Source: Paenibacillus stellifer (GTDB lineage: Bacteria; Bacillota; Bacilli; Paenibacillales; Paenibacillaceae). From it: DNA of 64,000 nt. The notes below the pieces were generated by a model. The model did not search any database, was not told where the DNA came from, and saw only the letters and a program-made list of their open reading frames with translations. The stretch lies in the NCBI RefSeq assembly GCF_000758685.1, contig NZ_CP009286.1, forward strand, positions 650,501 through 714,500, read 5' to 3'. Positions 48,583 to 56,970 of the stretch are shown piece after piece. The position numbers and the translations under genes are program-made. Position 1 is the first letter of the stretch, and every line of letters begins with the position of its first letter.

Positions 48583-49310
48583 TTATAGATTGCTAAACAC
48601 GATATTGCGTAACTTGCGCGTAATCGCCATTGTACCGGCATCTTTCTTTTGAACCATAAATAATAAGGTCAGACCGTCCTGGGGACTGTTAGAAGCCCCT
48701 AACCAGCCATCCCAGCCGTATTCGCCTTTGCTTCCAATGAATCAGGCTTTCCCGGGATCGGTCATGATACGCATTTGGTTCCCGTAGCCGTGGCCACACA
48801 AGCTATGCCATGCTTCAAAGCCTTTTTGCTTGAACCGTTCTAGGTTTCAGCAGTCGATGACCTTTCAAGGCGCCTTGATTCAGCAGCATCGTTGTAAATT
48901 TGGCGGCATCATCAATAGTGGATGCAAGGCCTGCGCCCCCCGATTCGAACGCGGGGTCCCGATCCATCTGATGATTAACGCCAAGATGATTTCCCGTGTA
49001 CAGCTTCAAGCCGCCATTACCGTCATCCTGGCAGGTTTTCGCCAGATGCGCTCTTTTTTCCTCAGGCAGCCAAAAACCGGTATCATGCATCTCCAAAGGC
49101 TCAAATAATTCCTTGTTCAAAAATTGCCCGTATCGCATGCCGCTGACTGATTCTACAATTGCGCCGAGTACATCTGCCGACGTTCCATATTGCCAGTTTG
49201 ATCCTGGCTCGAACGATAGGGGGCCTTGTCCCAGCCGGCTTGTAAATTCTATTGTACCCATCGGATTTTCGCTAAACAAACGACTGTCCAATTCTTGAAA
49301 CTATGTATCA
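48583..49310 (-). pseudogene. Decayed serine hydrolase (beta-lactamase/EstB-like)
   Basis: On the minus strand 49291-48815 encodes the middle of a class-C beta-lactamase-type hydrolase (NWQYGTSADVLGAIVESVSGMRYG, EPLEMHDTGFWLPEEK, GGAGLASTIDDAAKF). Downstream, in another frame, MRIMTDPGKA, a TGA, then FIGSKGEYGWDGWLG and LTLLFMVQKK complete the C-terminus to TAA at 48583. So there is a frameshift near 48830 and a nonsense codon near 48745. At the 5' side a TAG near 49300 interrupts the frame, and the region with the catalytic SxxK is missing. Non-functional. Confidence 0.85.
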
Positions 49311-49581
49311 GCGCCGCAATCGGCTCGATCTCCCATTCCTCATTGGCATATAAAATTACATAAGAATATGGAACTCATATTTTTGCTGGGAACAAAATGT
49401 TCCCGATTGGTGGAATAATCTGCTATCTTCCTCAACCTGTTCATTAAAATCAGCTCAACCAGTTAGTATCGGTTTGGGCTTTTTTACAAGCTGTTACGGC
49501 CGTGTATGGGGCATGGGCTGAAGCCGCAAATGCCAAGAATGAACAATAAACAGGTAAGTTTCAGAAATTTTCAGCAATGCA

Positions 49582-49628
49582 TTGACGATACATTTATTAG
49601 CTAGTAAAATATTTCGTATGCGAAATAT
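49582..49628 (+). promoter_or_regulatory. Promoter and operator of the MarR/exporter operon
   Basis: TTGACG (49582-49587), 17-base spacer, TAAAAT (49605-49610). Overlapping the -10 is a perfect palindrome, ATATTTCG-TATG-CGAAATAT (49609-49628), a likely autoregulatory MarR site. The remainder of 49311-49581 has no gene. Confidence 0.75.
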
Positions 49629-49661
49629 ATGGATTTAATACAGATGGAGGCTGGTCAATTG

Positions 49662-50111
49662 ATGGAGAGAAGGGAACAGCTTGACGAAATCGTATCCTCT
49701 TTCCGGCGCATCAATCATGCTGTTCAACAGTTATTGTGGAAAGATGCGGAGCAGCTCGACATCACCCCAACCCAGCTATTGGTGCTGCGAAAGCTGGAGC
49801 GCTGCCCGGAACTTTCGGTGTCCGAGCTTGCGGACCGGCTCTATCTGGGCAACAGCTCGGTAAGCGGTCTGGTGGACCGGATGGTGAAGGCGGATCTCAT
49901 AACCAGGCAGCGCTCCGAGGAGGATCGGCGCATATTCCGGGTTGCCCTGACGGCCAAAGGGCGGGAGATTGTGGAGAACAGCAGAGAGGCCCTCAGAAAG
50001 CATCTGCTTCCGCTGGCGGAAATTCCGATTGAGGATTCGCAGGAGCTGCTTCGAATACATGGCCGCATACTGGAAATTTTGGAACAAGGGAGAGAAACAG
50101 AAGAATTATGA
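49662..50111 (+). CDS. MarR-family regulator of the adjacent exporter
   Basis: A 149-residue winged-helix regulator: TPTQLLVLRKLERCPELSVSELADRLYLGNSSVSGLVDRMVKADLITRQRSEEDRRIFRVALT is the MarR core, with the wing Asp-Arg-Arg. The frame opens at 49629 inside the operator, but GGAGG lies 8 bases before TTG 49659 and 11 before ATG 49662, so one of these is used. It overlaps the exporter by four bases (ATGA). The pair resembles the Bacillus mdtR-mdtP operon, where MdtR represses a multidrug exporter; the ligand here is unknown. Confidence 0.88.
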   Translation: MERREQLDEIVSSFRRINHAVQQLLWKDAEQLDITPTQLLVLRKLERCPELSVSELADRLYLGNSSVSGLVDRMVKADLITRQRSEEDRRIFRVALTAKGREIVENSREALRKHLLPLAEIPIEDSQELLRIHGRILEILEQGRETEEL

Positions 50112-51619
50112 GTACAATAACCGCGAATGCCGCTGCGGCGGCAAAGAACATTCGCAGAGGCCCGATTATCGCGGCGCTGCTGATCGGCGCCTTTGTCGCG
50201 CTGCTCAACCAGACGCTGATGAACGTGGCTCTGCCGCAAATGATGAAGAGTCTGGACATTGAGGCCAGCAAGGCCCAGTGGCTGACAACCGGCTTTATGC
50301 TGGTGAATGGCGTGTTGATTCCGGTCAGCGCCTATCTGGTCGAGAAGTTTACGACGCGTGCGCTGTTTATAACGGCGATGGTTCTTTTTTCACTAGGTAC
50401 GCTTGTCTGCGCTTTGGGAACCGGATTTGAAATGATTATGGTCGGCCGGGTTATCCAGGCTGGTGGCGCCGGTATCCTGATGCCGCTTATGAATATCGTC
50501 TTCCTGATGATCTTCCCGATCGAAGAGCGGGGCAAGGCGATGGGCCTCATGGCGGTTGCCATGATCTTCGCTCCGGCTGTAGGCCCGACGCTCTCCGGCT
50601 GGGTTGTGCAGAATTACTCCTGGCGGGTGCTGTTCTACATCGTGCTTCCGCTGGCCATCTTTGCAACGCTGCTCGGCATGAAATTCATGCAGAATGTGAC
50701 GGTGAAGACCTCGCCCAAGCTGGATAAAATGGGGATTGTCTTCTCGACGCTCGGCTTCGGCGGCCTGCTGTACGGCTTCAGTGAAGCGGGAACCGACGGC
50801 TGGGGCAGCAACACTGTTCTCGTCTCGCTGATTGTCGGCGCGGCCGGCCTGATCCTGCTTGTATGGCGCGAACTCGTCGCCAAGAAGCCGATGCTGGAAT
50901 TCCGGATTTTCCGCTACAACATGTATTCTTTAACGACTGTCATTAACATCATCGTAACGATGGCCATGTATTCCGGCATGATTCTGCTGCCGTTGTATTT
51001 GCAGAACATCCGCGGCTTTACGCCGATGGAATCCGGTCTGATGCTGCTGCCGGGCGCGATTCTGATGGGCATTATGTCCCCGATCACCGGCATTATCTTT
51101 GACAAGATCGGCGCCAGATGGCTGTCCATTATCGGACTGATCATTACCGTTATCACAACATGGGAGTTCAGCCGCCTGACCGATTCGACCACCTATCTGC
51201 ATCTGATCCTGACTTACACAGCCCGCATGTTCGGCATGTCGATGCTGATGATGCCGATTACGACGGCTGGTCTGAATCAGCTGCCGCAGCGCTTGAACTC
51301 GCACGGAACGGCGATGTCCAATACGCTCCGTACCGTCGCCGGCGCGCTCGGCATGGCGCTGTTCGTCAGCCTCATGACCAACCACACCAAGAGCGAAATC
51401 ACCGATGCCGTCATGAGCGGCCAGGTGTCGCAGACCGACAAGCTGGCATTCGCCAAGTTCTCGCAGGAAGCGATGATTCACGGCATTACACATGCGTTCG
51501 TCGTGGCTACATGGGTAACCGTCATTGCACTCGTGCTGGCTGTATTCATTCGCAAGACTTCCCCGGCGCCGGATTTTCTGAAGGCCGAAGAGCAGGCAGC
51601 TTCCGCATCGAAAAAATAA
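50108..51619 (+). CDS. DHA2-family multidrug exporter (MdtP/LmrB-like)
   Basis: A 503-residue, 14-helix MFS drug:H+ antiporter. Helix 1 has LLIGAFVALLNQTLMNVALPQMM, then SKAQWLTTGFMLVNGVLIPVSAYL typical of the LmrB/EmrB-like group, RVIQAGGAGILMPLMN, and motif C GPTLSGWVVQNYSWRVLFY. It is translationally coupled to the MarR gene by an ATGA overlap, and a terminator follows. The substrate is unknown; relatives handle lincomycin, fusaric acid or novobiocin. Confidence 0.9.
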   Translation: MSTITANAAAAAKNIRRGPIIAALLIGAFVALLNQTLMNVALPQMMKSLDIEASKAQWLTTGFMLVNGVLIPVSAYLVEKFTTRALFITAMVLFSLGTLVCALGTGFEMIMVGRVIQAGGAGILMPLMNIVFLMIFPIEERGKAMGLMAVAMIFAPAVGPTLSGWVVQNYSWRVLFYIVLPLAIFATLLGMKFMQNVTVKTSPKLDKMGIVFSTLGFGGLLYGFSEAGTDGWGSNTVLVSLIVGAAGLILLVWRELVAKKPMLEFRIFRYNMYSLTTVINIIVTMAMYSGMILLPLYLQNIRGFTPMESGLMLLPGAILMGIMSPITGIIFDKIGARWLSIIGLIITVITTWEFSRLTDSTTYLHLILTYTARMFGMSMLMMPITTAGLNQLPQRLNSHGTAMSNTLRTVAGALGMALFVSLMTNHTKSEITDAVMSGQVSQTDKLAFAKFSQEAMIHGITHAFVVATWVTVIALVLAVFIRKTSPAPDFLKAEEQAASASKK

Positions 51620-51648
51620 TAGCGGGTTAACTAATAACGGGGTCCGAA

Positions 51649-51690
51649 GGACTCGTCCGTGGCTGGTTTCAGCCGGGTCGGGTCCTTTTT
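51649..51690 (+). terminator. Terminator of the MarR/exporter operon
   Basis: GGACTCG (51649-51655) pairs with CGGGTCC (51679-51685) with one G-U, inner GGCTG/CAGCC, then TTTTT. Confidence 0.8.
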
Positions 51691-51720
51691 GCACTCATAT
51701 GGATAAGCTTTGCGCTTTTA

Positions 51721-51790
51721 ATAGGCTGCTTCATGTTTCCGGGAATAAGCTCGGCGCTCAAATGACGCTGTCAGGCGTTATCCTTGCTTG
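51721..51790. repeat. Dispersed hairpin repeat, degenerate copy 3
   Basis: The stretch GACGCTGTCAGGCGTTATCC (20 bases, to about 51783) matches copy 1 except for two differences. The 5' half is shorter and diverged, and the outer stem has a bulge. As in the other copies it lies downstream of a terminator. Confidence 0.6.
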
Positions 51791-51827
51791 AGTTGTCCGG
51801 GAGTCCATCCGTCAAAAAAATAAAGGG

Positions 51828-51866
51828 TTGCCAAAACAAACTGATTTAATTAACATCTAATTAGAT
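51828..51866 (+). promoter_or_regulatory. Promoter with AT-rich palindromic operator
   Basis: TTGCCA (51828-51833), 17-base spacer, TAACAT (51851-51856). TTAATTAA (51846-51853) and the perfect palindrome ATCTAATTAGAT (51855-51866) overlap the -10; TTAATTAG recurs near 51873. No regulator gene is adjacent. Confidence 0.55.
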
Positions 51867-51897
51867 TATTATTTAATTAGAATGCGAGGAATTTACG

Positions 51898-53181
51898 ATG
51901 AATTTAACCATGATCCGCAGCGCTGGACAAAACGGCTACTACCGGCTGTTCGCCGCCGGTCTGATCAACGGAATCGGGGCCCGCTTCAGCCAGGTAGCCA
52001 TGCTGTCTCTTGTGCTTAAGCTGACCGGGTCGGGCATGGCCGTTGGCCTATCGCTTGGGCTGTCGCTTCTGCCTAATCTGCTCTTCGCTCCGCTTGGCGG
52101 CTTTCTTGGCGGAAGGCTGTCCCGAAGGCGAATCCTGATTGCAACCGATCTGGCGCGCGTTCCCTTCGCCCTGTCCTTCCTGCTTGTGGACGGGAAAGGG
52201 ATGCTGTGGCTGCTGTACGCCGGCAGCTTCATGCTGGCCGTAGGCGAAGCGGTCTACGCTCCGGTCCGCAAGTCGGCGATTCCCCTGCTGGCAAGGCCGG
52301 GGACCCTGCAGCGGGTGAATGCGATGGAACAGCTCATGACGGGCTGTGTGCTGGTGTTGGGCGCATTGACGGGAGGGCTCGTCTCTTACTGGTTCGGTCC
52401 GGACACGGCCTTTGTGCTCAACGCGCTTTCTTTTCTGGGAGCGGCTGTCATTATTTCCGGTATTTCGTTCCCAGAGGAAGCAGGAGATGATGACTCAACG
52501 GAATCGGGTCTCCGCCAAGCATCGGGTAGCGGGACGGGGGGGCTGACCCGGCGGAAAGGCCTGACCGCGCTGCTGGCCGGAAGCGTCGTTCTGCAGGTGC
52601 TGATCGGATATGAAATCATGGTATCGATGGTAAGCGGGCTGGATAATGTGCTGATTAGCGTCTATGCGATCGAGGTTTTTCATAAAGGGGATGCCGGAGT
52701 AGGCGCGTTCTATGCATCGCTCGGGGCGGGGCTGACGCTCAGCTTCTGGGCGAGCCGGAGGCTGAAGGGGAATTTGCTGGCGGCGGCGCTCGGCGGTCTG
52801 CTGATCGAGGGGCTGGTGCTGGCGGGAATCAGCATGTCAGGCAGCTTCATCGCCGTCTGCGGGCTGTATGTGCTTCTCTCGCTGGCATCCGGCATCAGCA
52901 ACGCTTCGCTGGACACGCTGCTGATGCGGGAGACGCCCGCCCGCTGGCAGCCCTCCGTATTCGGTACGCTGGCGGCAGGCGGCAACACGCTTCTCGGCCT
53001 GTCCATGCTGCTGGCCGGCTGGCTGCTGGAAAGGGTGGAGCCGAGGACGCTGGGCTTCACGGGCGGGGTTTGCTTTGCGGGCATCGCCCTGTTCCTTGGC
53101 GCCTACGCCTGGATCAGGAGCGGGAAGAGCCGGAAGCTCAAGGCTCCTCCGGAGCTTTACCGGCCGGGGCAGCACCGGTGA
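51898..53181 (+). CDS. MFS transporter (MFS_3/EntS-like)
   Basis: A 427-residue, 12-helix transporter. GYYRLFAAGLINGIGARFSQVAMLSLVLKL, then motif A variant GGFLGGRLSRRRILIATDLARV, and YAPVRKSAIPLLARPGTLQRVNAMEQLM, a helix 4-5 pattern of macrolide/siderophore exporters. There is a charged linker (EEAGDDDSTESGLRQASGS) between the halves. GCGAGGA precedes the ATG. It overlaps the convergent DedA gene by 44 bases at the 3' end. The substrate is unknown. Confidence 0.85.
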   Translation: MNLTMIRSAGQNGYYRLFAAGLINGIGARFSQVAMLSLVLKLTGSGMAVGLSLGLSLLPNLLFAPLGGFLGGRLSRRRILIATDLARVPFALSFLLVDGKGMLWLLYAGSFMLAVGEAVYAPVRKSAIPLLARPGTLQRVNAMEQLMTGCVLVLGALTGGLVSYWFGPDTAFVLNALSFLGAAVIISGISFPEEAGDDDSTESGLRQASGSGTGGLTRRKGLTALLAGSVVLQVLIGYEIMVSMVSGLDNVLISVYAIEVFHKGDAGVGAFYASLGAGLTLSFWASRRLKGNLLAAALGGLLIEGLVLAGISMSGSFIAVCGLYVLLSLASGISNASLDTLLMRETPARWQPSVFGTLAAGGNTLLGLSMLLAGWLLERVEPRTLGFTGGVCFAGIALFLGAYAWIRSGKSRKLKAPPELYRPGQHR

Positions 53182-53788
53182 GCAGCCGGGATTTGTAACT
53201 GGTCCGGAGCCGGTAGATCACGATCAGCACCGCCAGCAGGATAGCTGACAGGGCGATCCACGGAGCGTAGGATTCCAGCATGTGAAAGATAACCGTCCAC
53301 TGGGGGCCGAACAGCTTGCCGATTGCCAGGAACAGGATCACCCAGACGAGGGCTCCCGAGTATGCGTACAGAGCGAACTTCCGGAACGGAATTGCGATAA
53401 TTCCGGAGAAATAGCCGGTGAAGTGGCGGACGCCGGGGATAAAATAGCCGATGGTGATCAGCAGGCTGCCATACTTCCCGAACCAGCGCTGCGTCTTCTC
53501 CAGCTTCGCCGGAGAGAAGAGGAACCAGCGTCCATACCGCTGAATGAAGGGCAGCCCGGCCCGCAGACCGATGAAATAGGTGATCGTCATCCCCACCGTC
53601 GTTCCCAGGAAGGCGACCAGAATCAGCACCATGAAATCAAGCCGGCCCATATATGACAAATAGCCTGCAAAAGCCATCGTCGTCTCACCCGGAAAAGGCA
53701 GGGCGATAAATTCAAGCAGCAGCCCGAAGAACAGCACATTGTATCCGTATTGGGCGAACAGCTCCTGTATCCATTTCAGCATTTCCAT
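53138..53788 (-). CDS. DedA-family membrane protein
   Basis: A 216-residue SNARE-associated/DedA protein; members flip undecaprenyl phosphate or phospholipids and support envelope integrity. The re-entrant motifs are EFIALPFPGETTMAFAG and the FIPGVRHFTGYFSG box with the key Arg; TYFIGLRAG and KTQRWFGKYG lie between. AAGGAG lies 12 bases before the ATG, rather long. The last 44 bases overlap the end of the MFS gene on the other strand. The UptA-like role is possible but unproven. Confidence 0.87.
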   Translation of the reverse strand: MEMLKWIQELFAQYGYNVLFFGLLLEFIALPFPGETTMAFAGYLSYMGRLDFMVLILVAFLGTTVGMTITYFIGLRAGLPFIQRYGRWFLFSPAKLEKTQRWFGKYGSLLITIGYFIPGVRHFTGYFSGIIAIPFRKFALYAYSGALVWVILFLAIGKLFGPQWTVIFHMLESYAPWIALSAILLAVLIVIYRLRTSYKSRLLTGAAPAGKAPEEP

Positions 53789-53901
53789 TTTGTTAGGGTC
53801 ACTCCTTGATTTACACGTAGGAGGGCATGTCTATTTCGCGGCTTGTCCTCATATAATCCAGCACAGGCATAAATGCCAATCGAATGCTGGAGGTAGAAAA
53901 T

Positions 53902-55356
53902 ATGGCTTGGAAAAAGCGCGGCCCCCGCACGACTGTACGGTTCCTTGCGGCTGCAGCGGCCGCAGCGGCGGCTCTGATCCTCATCTTCTGGGGAGCCGGG
54001 GCAACCACCGGACTCTCCGGTGCACGGGAGAGTTCCGCACAGGGCGGCGGAGTTGAGACGGCGGAGCGGATCGGACACCAGAAGGCAGAATCTGCCGGTC
54101 AGGGTGACCAAGCGGCATCCAAGGCCAAGTCTGATGATGAAGCGGCGCTCATGACGGATCACGGCCCCGGAGGACAGTCCGATAGCTCTGTTCACCTGTC
54201 CAGTGCTTCCGTGAAGAAGCAGCAGGCTTCCCCGGCCAGCCCAGGCACGGTTCAGGAAACCGGCAAGGCAGCTGTGCCGGCGGTCAAGGCAGAACCGGCG
54301 GGCAAGATCGTCTATCTGACCTTTGACGACGGTCCGAGCCGGGTAACGCCGCAGGTGCTGGGGATTCTGCAGCAGGAGAACGTCAAGGCGACGTTCTTTG
54401 TGCTGGGCGACGGAGCGCAGAGCCATCCCGACCTGATCCGGGAAATCCGGGCGCAGGGACATGTAATCGGCAATCATTCCTATGATCATAATTATAAAGA
54501 TTTATACAGCGGATTTACACACTTCTGGAACCAGATTAAGCAAACGGAAGAAATCCTGAAGCAGATTACCGGAGAGCGGCCGCGTCTGGTGCGGGCTCCC
54601 GGCGGTACTGCCGGACATTTTGATGATACCTACTTCAATCTGATGAAGCAAGCGGGCTATACCGTAACGGATTGGACGGTCGACAGCGGAGACTCCGCGC
54701 GCAGGGGAGTGCCGGCCGCCGATATTGTATCAGCCTCGGCCGCGAACCTGAAAGCGTCCCGCGTTGTGCTGCTGCTCCATGACGGATCAGGCCATGAGGA
54801 GAGCGCCAAGGCGCTGCCCCGGATCATTGAGGCCTACAAGGCGGCGGGCTATTCATTCCGGACGCTTGATCCGGAGGAAGATCCGGTGCAGTTCAAAGTG
54901 CATGGCAATAAAGCCATGGCCGCACGCCCCCGGCCGCAGATGAGCTGGGTCGCAGCCAATATCGGGCCGACTGCAGCCCTGCTGAAGGGCGACCGTCCAT
55001 TGGTTGTAGAGGCGGCAGGCTCCAGCTTCACGCTGAAACCAGGAGAATACAGCCTGGAGAACGGACGCTATTATGTGCCGCTGCGCGCTGTTGTGGAACG
55101 GCTGGGCGGGCAGGTGACCTGGGACAGTCAGGCCCGCTGCGGACGGGTTCTGCTGAGCGGCAGACCTATTATGGCCGATGCCTCCGGCGGCGGGCTGACG
55201 GTGACGGTTGACGGAGGAGAGCGGACGGTTCCGTCATCAGTCGCCCTCCGGGGGGATGTATTGTGGCTGCCGCTGCGCGATCTGCTGGGCACGGCAGGCT
55301 ATGCTTCGGTGTCCGCCTCGTCCACACCGGAGGAGCGGAGGGTCGAGGCATCATGA
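53902..55356 (+). CDS. Polysaccharide deacetylase (NodB) with wall-associated C-terminal domain
   Basis: A 484-residue exported or membrane-anchored protein. An N-terminal helix (VRFLAAAAAAAAALILIFW) is followed by a Gly/Ser/Ala-rich linker, then a NodB domain from residue 135: YLTFDDGPSRVTP (motif 1), HSYDH metal histidines (motif 2), RAPGGT (motif 3), DWTVDSGD (motif 4), VVLLLHDGSGH (motif 5). The C-terminal 130 residues form a copper-amine-oxidase-N-like domain (LENGRYYVPLRAVVERLGGQVTWDSQARC). Probably deacetylates peptidoglycan GlcNAc or a related glycan. ATG 53902 follows TGGAGG. Confidence 0.88.
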   Translation: MAWKKRGPRTTVRFLAAAAAAAAALILIFWGAGATTGLSGARESSAQGGGVETAERIGHQKAESAGQGDQAASKAKSDDEAALMTDHGPGGQSDSSVHLSSASVKKQQASPASPGTVQETGKAAVPAVKAEPAGKIVYLTFDDGPSRVTPQVLGILQQENVKATFFVLGDGAQSHPDLIREIRAQGHVIGNHSYDHNYKDLYSGFTHFWNQIKQTEEILKQITGERPRLVRAPGGTAGHFDDTYFNLMKQAGYTVTDWTVDSGDSARRGVPAADIVSASAANLKASRVVLLLHDGSGHEESAKALPRIIEAYKAAGYSFRTLDPEEDPVQFKVHGNKAMAARPRPQMSWVAANIGPTAALLKGDRPLVVEAAGSSFTLKPGEYSLENGRYYVPLRAVVERLGGQVTWDSQARCGRVLLSGRPIMADASGGGLTVTVDGGERTVPSSVALRGDVLWLPLRDLLGTAGYASVSASSTPEERRVEAS

Positions 55357-55488
55357 AGTCTTGGTGAAGCGTGCCGGCCGGCAATCTGCTAATAAGCTGC
55401 GCCCTGCTTCGGCGCCTCCAAGGTCTGTCCTGCCCTGTTCATGGGAACACTATGAAGTAAAAGTGTCCATGGAAGGGATAGATAGCCA

Positions 55489-56970
55489 TTGAACAAGAAA
55501 TCCAATTTGCCGGGCGGCTTCGATAATCCATCCGGTCCCAGCCTGCCCGTGCAATGGGCAAGGGCGCTGGCGGTTCTGGGCCTGATCGGCGTCCTCTACG
55601 GAACGCTGGGCGGTTCGGCCCTGAGGTTTCTTCTGATCTTCGCCGTGCTCGGGACGCTGGGCGGGCTGCTGCTTCACGTGGCCGGTCCGCGAAGAGTCGA
55701 GCTCACCCGTACGGTGAATCCCCCGAAGCCGCAGGCGGGGGAGAGTGTTGAAGTAACGGTCAGCATCCGTTTCCGCTCCCGGCTGCCGCTGCCGTGGATG
55801 ATGGTGGAGGAACGCTGGACCTGCGGCGATCACCGGATGCTGCTGTTTCCAGGCTTTCGGCGCAGCTTCCGCTACACCTACCGGCTTGACGGACTGCCGC
55901 GTGGCAGACAGCGGCTCAGCTCCTGCCGGGTCGGCTGGGGAGACCTGCCGGGCTGGTTCGGCGGTTCATGCCTGCCGGAGGCCGGACAGAGCTTCCTGGT
56001 GCTGCCCGCTCCCCTGTATACAGGGAAGCTGTCAGCCGCAATGGGGGGAAGGATGAGCCGGGGACCGGCGAACCGGCTTAGCTCCGAATGTCCGGATGAA
56101 ACCGGGGTTCGGGATTACCGGCCGGGTGATCCGTTGAACCGGGTTGACTGGAAGAGCTCGGCCCGAAAGGGCGCTATGCAGCTCAGAGTTCCGGAGAGGG
56201 AGAAGGGCCATATGCTCTGCGTGGTGCTGGACAACCGCCCCTCTTCCTATGAGACGCCTGCCGACCGTCTGCCGCCGCGCGGCCGCTGCGCTTCCGGGCC
56301 GCCGGCTTTCGAACTGGCCGTCTCGGCCGTATTTGGACTGCTGCTTGCTGCCGAACGGAACGGATCTTACGTCCAGCTCTTCACCGGAGGATGGCCGGAC
56401 GGGATCGCCAGGTATGAAGGGCTTGGAGCGCTGCCTCCCCGGGTGCCGGAACTGCTGGCGGAGATCGCCCCGGACGGGTCTCGTTCGCTGTCCGATCTTC
56501 TGGAGGACGCCTCCCGGCAGTGGATTCCGGGCATGAGCGTGGCCGTTGTAACCGGACGTCTGGACCGGGCCGCCGCGCTTGCGATCTCCCGTCTGCTTGC
56601 CCATGGAATCCGTGTCGACCTGTATTACGTCTGGGATATGGAGACGGGAAGCAGAGAAGGCGCTAACGGCATCTCGGAGGGAGCCGCCCCGGTCTCCGGC
56701 CGTTCGGACCGCGCCCGGCGCATGAGCGAAGCGTCCGCGAACGAAACCGGAGGGGCCGCTGCATGGCGGTCCGGCGAGGCGGCCCCGCACCGGAACGATG
56801 CAGCCGAAGCTCTGCGGCCTCTCCCGCAGCCGCAGCCGCAGCAATCGCTCTGCGGCAGTCTGGGAAGGCTTGGAGCCGGGCTGATCTGTCTGGAAGCCGA
56901 AGCTCGTTCCGCCCGCGGGGAGGGGAATCCGGATGCCGATGAGCGATTCAGACGGCAGACATCCTCCTGA
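55489..56970 (+). CDS. DUF58 (vWA-like) protein
   Basis: A 493-residue protein with two N-terminal membrane helices ([30 protein letters not shown]), a beta-sandwich segment, and the DUF58 hallmark [20 protein letters not shown] followed by a vWA-like domain (LCVVLDNRP). The tail (about 380-493) is low-complexity, rich in Arg/Ala/Ser. It starts at TTG with GGAAGGGA upstream. Such proteins normally sit in a MoxR-ATPase / DUF58 / TgpA operon; here the ATPase gene is not next to it. The transglutaminase gene overlaps its end by 38 bases. Confidence 0.85.
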   Translation: MNKKSNLPGGFDNPSGPSLPVQWARALAVLGLIGVLYGTLGGSALRFLLIFAVLGTLGGLLLHVAGPRRVELTRTVNPPKPQAGESVEVTVSIRFRSRLPLPWMMVEERWTCGDHRMLLFPGFRRSFRYTYRLDGLPRGRQRLSSCRVGWGDLPGWFGGSCLPEAGQSFLVLPAPLYTGKLSAAMGGRMSRGPANRLSSECPDETGVRDYRPGDPLNRVDWKSSARKGAMQLRVPEREKGHMLCVVLDNRPSSYETPADRLPPRGRCASGPPAFELAVSAVFGLLLAAERNGSYVQLFTGGWPDGIARYEGLGALPPRVPELLAEIAPDGSRSLSDLLEDASRQWIPGMSVAVVTGRLDRAAALAISRLLAHGIRVDLYYVWDMETGSREGANGISEGAAPVSGRSDRARRMSEASANETGGAAAWRSGEAAPHRNDAAEALRPLPQPQPQQSLCGSLGRLGAGLICLEAEARSARGEGNPDADERFRRQTSS

